DNA of 32,204 bases, from IMG/VR virus record IMGVR_UViG_3300025118_000079, positions 1 to 32,204 of that record; one strand, 5' to 3'. Under the pieces are notes generated by a model. That model had not been told where the DNA came from and made no database searches. It worked only from the letters and a program-made list of their open reading frames with translations. The DNA is from a virus. Positions 6,269-14,304 of this stretch are shown here, one piece after another (position 1 is the first letter of the stretch; each line of letters begins with the position of its first letter). The position numbers were made by a program, and so were the translations under genes.

Positions 6269-6774
6269 TAAAATGGTATCCCTTCATCTTTTATAGGTTT
6301 GCTACTATCAACAATTTCTTTCAAATCGCCTAAAGGATCCATTTCTTTTTCTTCTTCTTCTTTTAAAGAAAGTCCTACAGCAACTGCATTATCAACTGCC
6401 GATACAACTTCACCTTTGTCATTAATAACATCGGTTTCTGAAACAAGAGAATCTATTTCAACATCTCCATTTTCAACAGCATTTTCTAAGCCGTCATATT
6501 CATCATATACAACTTTACCAATAAATTCAGTTTTCCCTGAATCTGAATAGTTAGCGTCAACCATATAGGTTTCAACTCCATCTTTCATTTCTGTAAGGTC
6601 TTTATTGATTTTATCATACTCAATTCCACAATCACTTAATTTAGTGTCTGCTTCATCTTTATCTTTTGCCAAAACATCCTGTTCTATGCAAAGTGTATAG
6701 TAAGTTTTCTTTCTATAAAGATTTTTACCTATATCCTCTTTAAATGGATATACATCTGTTTGTTTTATACTCAT
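6268..6774 (-). CDS. Hypothetical acidic 168-aa protein
   Basis: The protein starts MSIKQTDVYPFKEDIGKNLY and has no signal or membrane segment. The first 80 residues look folded. The second half is very acidic and Val/Asp/Glu-rich, with a run of glutamates (EEEEKE), and ends KPIKDEGIPF. The acidity might mimic nucleic acid or bind a basic host protein, but this is speculation. It overlaps the preceding gene by four bases (ATGA) and the next by one base. Confidence 0.65.
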   Translation of the reverse strand: MSIKQTDVYPFKEDIGKNLYRKKTYYTLCIEQDVLAKDKDEADTKLSDCGIEYDKINKDLTEMKDGVETYMVDANYSDSGKTEFIGKVVYDEYDGLENAVENGDVEIDSLVSETDVINDKGEVVSAVDNAVAVGLSLKEEEEKEMDPLGDLKEIVDSSKPIKDEGIPF

Positions 6775-7214
6775 AGCGTTTTTTCTCCTTTTTTATATTT
6801 GTTTGTTAATTCTGTATTATAGTCTTTTTTAAAGAATTGTCTTCCATTAAATAATTGTCCATAGTCATTATATAAACTCATAAAATCATCTTCTTTTGAA
6901 TCTAAATCGTATTCGTCTCCGAAAGTCCAATAATATTCATCTCCGAATACTATTTTTAATTCTGTCTTACCTGTAAAATTTTCACCTTTTTCAACATAAT
7001 TCTTATCAAAATAAGCTTTCATTTCAGGGAATTTAGATTCTAATTTTTTCTTATTAACTAATGATATATTCATATTTCTATAGATAGTAGAATATGAATA
7101 AAAATATGGTTCTGAAACAGATTCGTCATCTGTATATTCTCTTCCATATACAAGATTCATAGTATTTTTAGATTGTTCTTTTAACAATTTCATATCTGAA
7201 TTTTCAATTTTCAT
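6771..7214 (-). CDS. Hypothetical 147-aa protein, first gene after the long gap
   Basis: The frame is open from a TTG at 7268, but the likely start is the ATG at 7214 (MKIENSDMKLLKEQ), because the bases at 7266-7285 belong to the repeated promoter-like element and a transcript starting there would begin near 7264. No strong ribosome site precedes either choice, so the start is uncertain. The protein is rich in Tyr, Asp and Lys with segments KFPEMKAYFDKNY and FGDEYYWTFGDEYDLDSKED, soluble and acidic. The family is not recognised. It heads the long leftward run of coupled genes. Confidence 0.62.
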   Translation of the reverse strand: MKIENSDMKLLKEQSKNTMNLVYGREYTDDESVSEPYFYSYSTIYRNMNISLVNKKKLESKFPEMKAYFDKNYVEKGENFTGKTELKIVFGDEYYWTFGDEYDLDSKEDDFMSLYNDYGQLFNGRQFFKKDYNTELTNKYKKGEKTL

Positions 7215-7265
7215 AGTGTTTTTTTCAATTTCTACTGCTATCTTATCAGTTTTACCTGAAGTTTG

Positions 7266-7335
7266 CAAGCATTATTCCAGTTATTCCATCGCATAAACAC
7301 TAGGTTTTTTGGATAAATGTTCTTATTTTGTTCTC
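7266..7335 (-). repeat. Intergenic element, copy B: 20-bp core plus upstream block, possible promoter
   Basis: The core at 7266-7285 is identical over 20 bases to 207-226, and 7315-7335 matches 285-305 at 19 of 21 positions. On the minus strand the core gives TGGAATAAT (complement 7271-7279), an extended -10-like sequence. A start near 7264 would give a leader of about 50 bases before the ATG at 7214, similar to copy A. The two copies occupy the two largest gaps of the window, each directly before a gene run, which supports a promoter or regulatory role. Confidence 0.58.
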
Positions 7336-7340
7336 TTTTT

Positions 7341-7366
7341 CAATAATTTTTGCCGAAAAATTGTTG
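7341..7366. other. AT-rich hairpin in the long intergenic region
   Basis: Arms CAATAATTTTT (7341-7351) and AAAAATTGTTG (7356-7366) pair over 11 positions around a GCCG loop, with one G-T pair. On the minus strand that pair becomes a C-A mismatch. It lies between the glycosyltransferase gene and element copy B. It could end transcription coming from the right, although no clean U-tract follows on the minus strand, or it could be part of a larger folded leader. Confidence 0.5.
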
Positions 7367-7386
7367 CTATGTCTAGGGTATTTAAT

Positions 7387-7480
7387 GAATCGCACTTGAT
7401 TCGTCTATTTTAAACACACATAGCCGCCTCCTACCACGGATAGAAGTATCACTTGATAGTTCGTACTGCGTCTATTTTTT
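7387..7480 (-). ncRNA. Candidate structured RNA with two related hairpins
   Basis: On the minus strand the sequence AAATAGAC occurs twice (complement near 7403-7410 and 7470-7477), each time followed by a small hairpin with an AAGT loop. One is GAATC-AAGTGC-GATTC (complement 7387-7402); the other is TATC-AAGT-GATA (complement 7447-7458). Between them lies a GC-richer stretch with a strong ribosome-site-like GTAGGAGGCGG, then ATG, two codons and a stop. No gene covers this region. It could be an untranslated RNA, a leader with a minimal peptide, or remnants of a tandem duplication. The strand is assigned from the neighbouring genes. Confidence 0.35.
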
Positions 7481-7501
7481 AGAAATGGTTGATTTTACTA
7501 G

Positions 7502-8197
7502 TTATTTCCAGTAGTCTTTAATCCACTCTCCACTCTCATATTTGATAGCATAGTCTGGATTAGGGTGTCCGTGAAACACACATATTTTAGCATCCTTTTT
7601 TCTAGGATGTTCTTTAGGTTTATACTTTTGATATTGTTTGGGTTTACCTCTTGTCGGCCATTTAAAAGAATATGTCCAATCATCTGGTAAGAATTGTGTT
7701 TGTTTATGTCTAAACATTAAATCAGTTATCATATTTTGGTCACCGTGTAAAGCGTCAATCTCTTTTCTATTTTTCATATACGATTCAAATATATGTGAAT
7801 GGTGTTTTAAATTATATCTTAAAACACTCGTATTGATTGTACTAGTAGGTTGACCAAAATCTCTTATAACGCAAAAATCATCTGGTTGGTATTGTTTAAA
7901 AAAATCATCTAAACTATCTATAACAACTACATCTAAATCCATATATAATATATTACCTTCTATGCCTAGTTCAGGATTATATAAATGTACTTTATTCCAC
8001 CAAGTCTTTAATTGAGGTTCTGGTATTTTTATAGTTTTAATTGCTGGATTAAATGGGTCTTCTAAATTATCTGTTAAACAATAGAAATCAAAAGGTATTG
8101 ATATGTTCCTTTTACACATACTATAAAGTGTGTTAGGATACTTTACTTTATATTTGTCTCCCGAATATACACAAATAACATTATTTTTTGGCGTCAT
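7502..8197 (-). CDS. Glycosyltransferase, DxD type (GT8-like)
   Basis: The 231-aa protein has the GT-A pattern: an N-terminal NVICVYSGDKYKVKYPNTL strand-helix, the metal and nucleotide-sugar motif DLD at residues 87-89 (ILYMDLDVVVID), and a late LHGDQNMI segment typical of GT8-type enzymes that use a retaining mechanism. It should transfer a sugar from a nucleotide donor in the cytoplasm. It is the last gene of the glycan cassette; after it comes the long non-coding region. It overlaps the previous gene by 17 bases. The acceptor is unknown. Confidence 0.8.
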   Translation of the reverse strand: MTPKNNVICVYSGDKYKVKYPNTLYSMCKRNISIPFDFYCLTDNLEDPFNPAIKTIKIPEPQLKTWWNKVHLYNPELGIEGNILYMDLDVVVIDSLDDFFKQYQPDDFCVIRDFGQPTSTINTSVLRYNLKHHSHIFESYMKNRKEIDALHGDQNMITDLMFRHKQTQFLPDDWTYSFKWPTRGKPKQYQKYKPKEHPRKKDAKICVFHGHPNPDYAIKYESGEWIKDYWK

Positions 8198-8999
8198 ATT
8201 GTTCCTTTAAGGTTCTATATGCTATACCATTTTCTATTTCTTTTATTGTAAATTGATGTTCAGCCATCCATTTCATCCATTCATCTACAGTTTTTCTTCC
8301 TGGTTTTAAAGGTTTCTCTACAAACTTTAATTCTCTACTTGATACAGGCCAAGCTACATTTTTTGCGTCTGCAATTACAGGTACATAATTTAAAATTGCG
8401 TCAATTGAAGCCAAACTCATATTAGTTACCAAACAATGGCAACCTTTTAAGTCTTCTAAAAGATTTCTATCCCACCATTCATTTCCTGGTCTAGGTTTAT
8501 TTCTTATTTTAATAGGTCTATCTGTATATTTTCTTACTTCTTCACCCACTTGTTTTATCCAATCTTCCTGGGACATACCATTAATATGGAAAGTAACTGT
8601 TGGTGATGATGGACATAACAATATATGATTTGTATTTGTAGTCCAACCATTAAATCTGACATTAATACCTTTATGTTCTAATTCTCTTAATCTAATACCT
8701 TTACCTACTTTACCTTTTATGCTATGAATACCACCTTTAACTATTCTAAAATATGTTTTATCATAATCATGGATTTCAGGTTCTGGATATCTAGTAATTT
8801 GTTGAGTTAAATAACCTACATCAACATACCAGTATTCTTCCTTCTTCTCAATACACTTTCTAATCTCATTAATATTTCTACCTGCTAATCCCCAAAAAAA
8901 ATGTATGTTCTTATCTTCATCTTGCCAACCCTTTTTAATAGCAGGCCATATTTGATGAGATAGACATTTTTGCCAATCCATTGTATGTGTTATAATCAT
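8181..8999 (-). CDS. Glycosyltransferase-like protein (GT-B or capsule type)
   Basis: This 272-aa protein has a C-terminal domain with the order: strand HILLCPSSPTVTF, helix, TDRPIKIRNKPRPG, then LKGCHCLVTNMSLASIDAIL and a final basic segment. This is the pattern of GT-B-type capsule or Kdo-like transferases where the sugar donor binds between domains. It is a clear paralogue of the gene at 16583-17485: both share TDR-(P/K)I--R-K, a (V/I)EKP(L/I)-P-R segment, a QFT-x-x-(E/D) helix and an AYR ending. The left member lacks part of the N-terminal region seen in the other. It overlaps the previous gene by four bases (ATGA). Confidence 0.65.
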   Translation of the reverse strand: MIITHTMDWQKCLSHQIWPAIKKGWQDEDKNIHFFWGLAGRNINEIRKCIEKKEEYWYVDVGYLTQQITRYPEPEIHDYDKTYFRIVKGGIHSIKGKVGKGIRLRELEHKGINVRFNGWTTNTNHILLCPSSPTVTFHINGMSQEDWIKQVGEEVRKYTDRPIKIRNKPRPGNEWWDRNLLEDLKGCHCLVTNMSLASIDAILNYVPVIADAKNVAWPVSSRELKFVEKPLKPGRKTVDEWMKWMAEHQFTIKEIENGIAYRTLKEQYDAKK

Positions 9000-9670
9000 A
9001 AGTCTATTTTAGTTAAATCCTCATATATGTTAAACCATTCATCTGAATAATCACAATCTTTATAATCTTTAAAATATGGACCACCCAAAGTAAAATGAAC
9101 ATTTTTTGCCTCTGGATTATAATCATATTCATCTACTAACCAATTCCACTCTAAAGGTAATGCTCCTATTTGATGGTCATTATGTAACCATTTAAATTGA
9201 TGTAATTCTAAACCACTTTTGGTATTTACATATTCAGGAGTTAATGTTCTACATTGTTTGTTATTAATTAGCATAAAAGATGACCAATTCTTTTTCTCAA
9301 ATGTTTGGTTTACAGCACCTCTAAATTTGATACTTGTTTTTGGTTCGTAATTATGCTGACAACACATTACAGCATATTTTTCTTCAGCTAATTTAAACAC
9401 TTCGTTTATATCATTTCTAACCATCATATCACAATCCATAAATAAAGACCACCCCTTATAATCACTTAAATATGGAACTAAAAATCTGCTAAATGCAAAT
9501 TCTGTAGATTGATTTTTCTGTTTCTGTCTTTGAAATGGAGTATTTCTTAAACCGCTTAAAGCTACTGGTATAATAGATACTGGCTTGCTTGCATATTTTC
9601 TAATACTTTCAGCCAGAACATAATAGGCAATCTTTTCACCTTCATCATATCCAATAAAAACCTTATTCAT
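8996..9670 (-). CDS. Glycosyltransferase with DCD motif
   Basis: The 224-aa protein starts [20 protein letters not shown], has the motif DCD at residues 79-81 ([14 protein letters not shown]), then [31 protein letters not shown] and [16 protein letters not shown]. This is a GT-A protein of the GT8-like kind found in marine phages and bacteria. It is a paralogue of the gene at 18172-18990, with the same motifs in the same order. The recipient sugar is unknown. It overlaps the groES gene by eight bases and the next gene by four. Confidence 0.82.
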   Translation of the reverse strand: MNKVFIGYDEGEKIAYYVLAESIRKYASKPVSIIPVALSGLRNTPFQRQKQKNQSTEFAFSRFLVPYLSDYKGWSLFMDCDMMVRNDINEVFKLAEEKYAVMCCQHNYEPKTSIKFRGAVNQTFEKKNWSSFMLINNKQCRTLTPEYVNTKSGLELHQFKWLHNDHQIGALPLEWNWLVDEYDYNPEAKNVHFTLGGPYFKDYKDCDYSDEWFNIYEDLTKIDL

Positions 9671-9965
9671 ATGTACCGATTATATCACTTTCTTTCATTA
9701 TAGTATATTCTACTTGATTAACTTTTATTTCACTACCTGCATATCTACCAAATAAAACTTTGTCACCAACTTTAACATCCATTGGAATTCTTTTTCCATC
9801 TTCAGTTTTCGCTCCTTTACCTATAGCAACAACTGTACCTTCTTGTGGTTTTTCTTTGGCTACATCAGCAATTATAATTCCACCTTTAGTTGTTTCTTCT
9901 ACATCCATTGATTTAATTAATACCCTATTATGCAAAGGTTCAAAATCTAATTTATCTTTTGTCAT
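9663..9965 (-). CDS. groES: Co-chaperonin GroES
   Basis: The 100-aa product matches GroES along its whole length: the [20 protein letters not shown] opening with the mobile loop that binds GroEL, the GTVVAIGKG segment, [18 protein letters not shown] and the final [14 protein letters not shown]. It caps the host GroEL ring; no groEL is in this window. T4 uses gp31 for this job, which is distant in sequence, so a recognisable GroES here points to acquisition from a bacterium. It sits between glycosyltransferase and small unknown genes rather than near structural genes. Identity is secure. Confidence 0.95.
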   Translation of the reverse strand: MTKDKLDFEPLHNRVLIKSMDVEETTKGGIIIADVAKEKPQEGTVVAIGKGAKTEDGKRIPMDVKVGDKVLFGRYAGSEIKVNQVEYTIMKESDIIGTYE

Positions 9966-9974
9966 ATAATTTAC

Positions 9975-10232
9975 CTACTTTATATCTGTTCTAACAATAT
10001 GTTTTCTTAAAGCTCTTACCAATCGTTCAACATTATCTATAATATCAATTAAAGTTTTACTGGTTATATAATTTTTTTGCTCTTGCAATTTATCATATTC
10101 CCTTAAAGGGATTGTAACCGTTCTTTGAATTGCTGACTCATTTTCATATGTCAATGCGTGTGCTTCATCTTGTGGTTGCCCATTCGCTTCAACACCAAAA
10201 TCTGAACCTGTACCTTCTAGGTCTCTAATCAT
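9975..10232 (-). CDS. Hypothetical 85-aa protein
   Basis: The N-terminal 35 residues are polar and probably disordered (MIRDLEGTGSDFGVEANGQP). The rest is helical (REYDKLQEQKNYITSKTLID, then VERLVRALRKHIVRTDIK) and may form a short coiled coil. There is no signal or membrane segment. It overlaps the cupin gene's stop by four bases and ends nine bases before the groES start. The family is not recognised. Confidence 0.62.
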   Translation of the reverse strand: MIRDLEGTGSDFGVEANGQPQDEAHALTYENESAIQRTVTIPLREYDKLQEQKNYITSKTLIDIIDNVERLVRALRKHIVRTDIK

Positions 10233-10576
10233 TTTATTTTCCTTCCTACTGACTCTCTAACTATATCGTTATGGTCAAATTTTGCCCAATATAATTCAAA
10301 AGCTACACCATCTTCTAATCCTTCAAACTGGTGGAACTCTCCAGGTCTCACTTGGGTAAATTCACCTGCATTTAAAATTGTTTCATCAACTAAATCATAA
10401 TCATTTTTCCATACTCTTACAATCAATTTACCTGACTCAACAAAAAATCCATTCCATTTATATTTGTGTTTATGTTTGGAACATTGGATTCCTTTTTTAA
10501 ATTCTATTCTATGAAATTCTAACACTCCATTGGCGTGTATTAATTCTGTTGAACCCCATATTTTTCCTGATTTCAT
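10229..10576 (-). CDS. Cupin-fold sugar isomerase-like protein
   Basis: The 115-aa product is one cupin beta barrel. The first cupin motif is seen as CSKHKHKYKWNGFFVESGKL (metal-binding His-x-His around residues 34-36 and a downstream Glu), and the second as VRPGEFHQFEGL with its His near 82. Single-domain cupins of this size in glycan loci often resemble mannose-6-phosphate isomerase or sugar-nucleotide epimerase domains. The place between glycan genes fits, but the substrate cannot be told. Four-base overlaps on both sides show it is part of the operon. Confidence 0.78.
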   Translation of the reverse strand: MKSGKIWGSTELIHANGVLEFHRIEFKKGIQCSKHKHKYKWNGFFVESGKLIVRVWKNDYDLVDETILNAGEFTQVRPGEFHQFEGLEDGVAFELYWAKFDHNDIVRESVGRKIK

Positions 10577-10911
10577 TTTATTATCTCCTTTAAATCTTCA
10601 TAAAACGATTCTTTATCATAATAACCAGCAATTCTTGCTAATTCTTTTCTACCATTCCATACAATAAATGTTGGCGTTCCTCTAATAGGTTTAATTCTTC
10701 CTTCTTTGTATGCTTCTTTAAACCATTCAGGTTGTTTATATAAATTAATAATAATTAAAGGTAACTCTTTATTATCATAATCAACTGCTACCTCTTTCAA
10801 AAATTTTTGACATATACCACACATAGGGTTATGTCCCATTAATAGTTCTAAAGCATTAGCTTGAACATTAAAAAATAAAATAAAAATAAATGTTAATAAT
10901 ATTCTAATCAT
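10573..10911 (-). CDS. Exported thioredoxin-like protein
   Basis: The 112-aa protein begins with a signal peptide (MIRILLTFIFILFFNVQANA, cleavage expected after residue 20). The mature part is a small thioredoxin fold with CGIC at residues 31-34 and the cis-proline loop GTPTF (78-82). It would act in the periplasm as a thiol reductase or oxidase, like SoxW or DsbE-type proteins. Possible clients in this window are the exported Cys-containing proteins (3064-3618 and 27485-29635). It overlaps neighbours by four bases on each side. Confidence 0.83.
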   Translation of the reverse strand: MIRILLTFIFILFFNVQANALELLMGHNPMCGICQKFLKEVAVDYDNKELPLIIINLYKQPEWFKEAYKEGRIKPIRGTPTFIVWNGRKELARIAGYYDKESFYEDLKEIIK

Positions 10912-11603
10912 ATTCTAGCCTCTGGACTCTTCCCTTTTATTTTTCTTTGACCTTTTGTATGGTCATATATTGGTCCTAATACTGACCTTGCTTGTACATG
11001 GCCAACCTTATCATCACCAATATTATAATTCTTAACTCCTCTTTTCTCAAATCTTTTTCTAACTACATCCCAAATATATGAATCGTGTTGTTCTTTTTCT
11101 TTGTATATTAAATCATGGTTATACATATCTTGCATTTCTTTAGCAAATTCTATCGTTAAAGGGTGCATTAAATTAAAATATAAAAAACCACACTCACTAT
11201 AATTTGGTCTTCCTAAATAAGTCATCATACAATCGTCCCTATGTATATGTTTTTTTACCCAATCTTCATCAATAGATTTATAAAATACACTATCAGCGTC
11301 TATACAAATTAAACCATCAGCGTCTTCTGTCATTATAGAATATGTATAAGAATATACTTTATAACAAAATCTTACACCATCTTTTATAAAATCATTTGTT
11401 CTTTCTTCCCAGCTTGTATATTTGTATCTATCTTTATTTCTATCTACAAATGCTTTACATTGTGGTATCTTATCAAATAAATCTTTATCTTCATTATATA
11501 CTTTTAATTCAAAAGGCCATTTATAAGTCTTTTCAAATCTATGAGCATAACCTTTGTATAAATTATTATTCCAGGTCGTTATCGTCTTTATCTTCATCTT
11601 CAT
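10908..11603 (-). CDS. Glycosyltransferase with DAD motif
   Basis: The product (231 aa from the ATG at 11603; the frame is open 12 codons further) starts MKMKIKTITTWNNNLYKGYA, and the metal-binding DAD is at about residues 102-104 (GLICIDADSVFYKS). Later segments NYSECGFLYFNLMHPLT and EQHDSYIWDVV fit a GT-A glycosyltransferase of the kind found in phage and bacterial glycan loci. The start is not certain; the Met two codons later is also possible. Any of these starts overlaps the FkbM gene upstream by at least 32 bases. Confidence 0.72.
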   Translation of the reverse strand: MKMKIKTITTWNNNLYKGYAHRFEKTYKWPFELKVYNEDKDLFDKIPQCKAFVDRNKDRYKYTSWEERTNDFIKDGVRFCYKVYSYTYSIMTEDADGLICIDADSVFYKSIDEDWVKKHIHRDDCMMTYLGRPNYSECGFLYFNLMHPLTIEFAKEMQDMYNHDLIYKEKEQHDSYIWDVVRKRFEKRGVKNYNIGDDKVGHVQARSVLGPIYDHTKGQRKIKGKSPEARI

Positions 11604-12441
11604 AAATTCTATAAGCAGAGTTTCCATCAGACAAAACATCTGGTCCAGAAAATTCTTTTTTATCTTCGTATTGGCTATAATCAGGATCCAATTGAGGTCG
11701 TAACGGATCCTCTTTTCGTTGTTGTTTTTTACCTTTGTCCCAATCTCTTTTTATATTATATCTATGTACAAATATTGTTTCTGACTCAATAGAATTATCT
11801 ATTTTATAACCCCACTTATATAATAAATGTTTTGCTGTAACAAAAGCAGAATAACCCATTTTATTAGCTTTACTTTCCATAACTATTATAGGTTTGTTTA
11901 TTTGTATAGTTTTTCTTGCACCATATATTATAGATAATTCAGAACCTTCACAATCTATTTTTATATAATCAACTCCATCAAATTTAAACGAATCTAATTT
12001 TTTCATTAATACTTTTATATGTCCATCAGAAGCTATATGAGTTGCACCTGTATTATGTTTATCTATCGTCATCCTAACTTCCTTTTCTTCTTTTCCCAAA
12101 GCATTAGGATGAATAGCATATCCTTCAACATCTATTTTATTTTCTTTTAAATTTTGTTTTAAACAATCTCTAAACAATGGTATTGGTTCAAAGCATTCTA
12201 CTCTTCGGAAATATCTACAAAGGTCAACTGTCCATAATCCAACGTGAGCTCCAATATCTATTGCTCTTCTGGACCTAGAAAAATAAGTATTTGCTAAATG
12301 AATTGAATAATCTCTTTGTTGTGTTTGATAATCAAAACCTCTACTTAACCAAGTAGGTTTTTCTACTGCACGGCTTAAATGTTCATCACTATTTGGAAAC
12401 CACCAATCTTTAACTTTTTTCATTTTATTTTTATTATCCAT
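11566..12441 (-). CDS. FkbM-family methyltransferase, first of three
   Basis: The 291-aa product has a class I SAM-binding fold: AIDIGAHVGLW at residues 60-70 (motif I), ECFEPIPLF with the acidic residue for the ribose, and KIDCEGSE at 161-168, the FkbM signature following the catalytic region. FkbM-type enzymes O-methylate hydroxyl groups on sugars and polyketides. The last 60 residues are a polar, acidic tail not typical of the family. It is the longest of three adjacent FkbM-like genes (with 12434-13120 and 13124-13672). Confidence 0.85.
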   Translation of the reverse strand: MDNKNKMKKVKDWWFPNSDEHLSRAVEKPTWLSRGFDYQTQQRDYSIHLANTYFSRSRRAIDIGAHVGLWTVDLCRYFRRVECFEPIPLFRDCLKQNLKENKIDVEGYAIHPNALGKEEKEVRMTIDKHNTGATHIASDGHIKVLMKKLDSFKFDGVDYIKIDCEGSELSIIYGARKTIQINKPIIVMESKANKMGYSAFVTAKHLLYKWGYKIDNSIESETIFVHRYNIKRDWDKGKKQQRKEDPLRPQLDPDYSQYEDKKEFSGPDVLSDGNSAYRIYEDEDKDDNDLE

Positions 12442-13120
12442 TATCTTTTAATATAATCGCTTCACTTAATATTTTATTTCTTGGTCTATTCAAGTAAAGT
12501 TTATAACCTTTCTCTTTAAATTCTTTTAATAAATTTTCATATCTCAAAATACTTTCCTCATTATCAATAAGTTTAACTTCAAATTCAATTAGAAAGGCTT
12601 TAAAATCTATATTGTTATCTAATATCTCTCTACATATTTCATACCATACACCTTCAATATCTGCTTTAATAATATCTACTTGTGGCATATGTTCAGCCAT
12701 AATGTTAGTTAAGTTATCAGCGTCCACTTCCATATAAGCGTCTCCCCCTAATTGAGGTAGTGGTAATAAAGAATAACATTTACTTAAATCATTTTTATTA
12801 AAGTAAAATTTCATCTTACCTTTTTTATCCATATAAGCAACATTATGAAATGTCATATTTTCTTTATGTCTAAAATCTGTTTCAAATAATGTAATACTAT
12901 CAGGTGTAGGGTCAAAACAATGTATATTTAAATTAGGATTTAAATCACACATCGCTTGTTCCCAACCTACATCTCTATGGACACCAAATGATAAAACATT
13001 TGTACTCTCTTGTACTATTTCTTTTGGCAACCAATAATTTTTAAATTGTTGAAATTCGTGTGGCTTTAAATATTCTGCCTCAATTAATTTCATTTTTTTA
13101 TATAGTTCGTGTTCTTTCAT
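12434..13120 (-). CDS. FkbM-like methyltransferase, diverged
   Basis: This 228-aa protein has the same layout as its neighbours: VLSFGVHRDVGWEQAM in place of motif I, HCFDPTPDS for the ribose-binding strand, and VDIIKADIEGVWYEI for the FkbM IKxDIEG segment. Motif I is changed (GVHRDVG rather than GxGxG), so SAM binding may be altered, but the other signatures remain. It is probably a methyltransferase of glycan hydroxyls. It overlaps the next gene by eight bases. A ribosome site AAGGT precedes the ATG. Confidence 0.75.
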   Translation of the reverse strand: MKEHELYKKMKLIEAEYLKPHEFQQFKNYWLPKEIVQESTNVLSFGVHRDVGWEQAMCDLNPNLNIHCFDPTPDSITLFETDFRHKENMTFHNVAYMDKKGKMKFYFNKNDLSKCYSLLPLPQLGGDAYMEVDADNLTNIMAEHMPQVDIIKADIEGVWYEICREILDNNIDFKAFLIEFEVKLIDNEESILRYENLLKEFKEKGYKLYLNRPRNKILSEAIILKDNG

Positions 13121-13123
13121 TTT

Positions 13124-13672
13124 TTACCTTATTAATATTATATCCAAAGGATTAGGTAATTCCATTTTTTCAACTACCTTATAACCAATAGACAACAAAT
13201 AATTTAATGCGTCATTTTTAACACCTTTTTTCCATAATACTTGCGAACCATTTTCTTCTATCACAATTAATGGACTACAGCGTTCAATTGTATCTATGGC
13301 ACCTTTTAAAACTTTTAATTCGTGTCCTTCTACATCTACTTTTAAATAATCAACATCTAATAAATGGTAATCGTCTAACTTTTTTTGTTGTACTACTAAT
13401 TTACCATATTCAACTATAACACCAGCATTTGCTTTAACTCTTATATCTTCATCGCCTAATGCTACTTGATGATATATTAATCTTTTACTTTCAATTATCA
13501 TACTTGGTCTATAATCAAACGCATAAACTTTTTTAAAGTCAATAAGAAGTGGTATAGTAAATTCACCTCTTCTACAACCTATATCAACTGCTGTTCTATA
13601 ATTATGTATAAAAGGTTTAGAAGCATTATAAGTTTCTAAACACCAATCAAAATTACTGTACTGACCAATCAT
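13124..13672 (-). CDS. FkbM-family methyltransferase, short
   Basis: The product (182 aa from the ATG at 13672; a TTG four codons upstream is also open) has AVDIGCRRGEFT at about 28-39, YAFDYRPSM for the ribose-binding acid, and YLKVDVEGHELKVL at about 109-122, the FkbM signature. It is shorter than its two neighbours but keeps the core. The ATG overlaps the previous gene's TGA by four bases (ATGA), and a GGAAAG lies upstream, so this start is preferred. Role: probable sugar O-methylation. Confidence 0.82.
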   Translation of the reverse strand: MIGQYSNFDWCLETYNASKPFIHNYRTAVDIGCRRGEFTIPLLIDFKKVYAFDYRPSMIIESKRLIYHQVALGDEDIRVKANAGVIVEYGKLVVQQKKLDDYHLLDVDYLKVDVEGHELKVLKGAIDTIERCSPLIVIEENGSQVLWKKGVKNDALNYLLSIGYKVVEKMELPNPLDIILIR

Positions 13673-14304
13673 ATTACTTTCCAATCCGTTTCAAAAGTAA
13701 CATAATTTATTTGTATACCTCTTCGTTCAACTTGTATTTCTTTTCCTTTTTCCATTCCGTGCCACTTATTAGGTCCGTGAAATATATATCCAAAGTTATG
13801 GTGAAAAGGAACAGTATGCACTAACTCTAATTTTTCATTATATAAATCTGTCCCTAATGTTAAATTTTCGGCTGTTTGATTAACATAAATTAAACTTGAT
13901 ATTAATTTTTCTGGTATATCACAATGAGGTTTTAACCAGAAACCTTGCGTATCATTTAAAACTTCTAATCTCACATATGCACCATCAAAATCATCTTTTC
14001 TTCCCATTAATTTTCCTATCATACTTCTAATGGGTTTTCTCCTCATTTCATCTATAAATTTTCTTAAAGCAGGATACCTATGAGAATTTTCTTTAGTTAC
14101 ATATTCTCTAAATTTATGATTAACTCTATCTTGTCCTTCTGTATAACCAGACCTTGTACCATCAAAAATATGCTTTGATTTATCTATATCTGCATTTCTA
14201 ATTTCTTCCACTTGGTCTTCTGTTAAACAGTTACCAAAAATATAATAATCCCACGGCTCAGTTTCTAATTTAGCTCTATATAAACTTTCTGTTAATTTAC
14301 TCAT
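13669..14304 (-). CDS. 2OG-Fe(II) oxygenase-like protein
   Basis: The 211-aa protein (start chosen at the ATG MSKLTES; an upstream TTG is also open) has the double-stranded beta-helix pattern of non-haem iron dioxygenases. HCD at about residues 127-129 supplies the His-x-Asp of the iron site, WHG at 181-183 the distal His, and ERRGIQINYV at 193-202 the Arg that binds 2-oxoglutarate. Such phage enzymes often hydroxylate sugars, peptides or nucleobases. Its place among glycan-modifying genes suggests a sugar or lipid target, but DNA or protein is possible. Confidence 0.8.
   Translation of the reverse strand: MSKLTESLYRAKLETEPWDYYIFGNCLTEDQVEEIRNADIDKSKHIFDGTRSGYTEGQDRVNHKFREYVTKENSHRYPALRKFIDEMRRKPIRSMIGKLMGRKDDFDGAYVRLEVLNDTQGFWLKPHCDIPEKLISSLIYVNQTAENLTLGTDLYNEKLELVHTVPFHHNFGYIFHGPNKWHGMEKGKEIQVERRGIQINYVTFETDWKVI

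Noticed and set aside
7370-7480. Possible tRNA in the long gap
   Set aside because: No T-arm sequence with matching stems and no seven-base acceptor stem could be placed on either strand.
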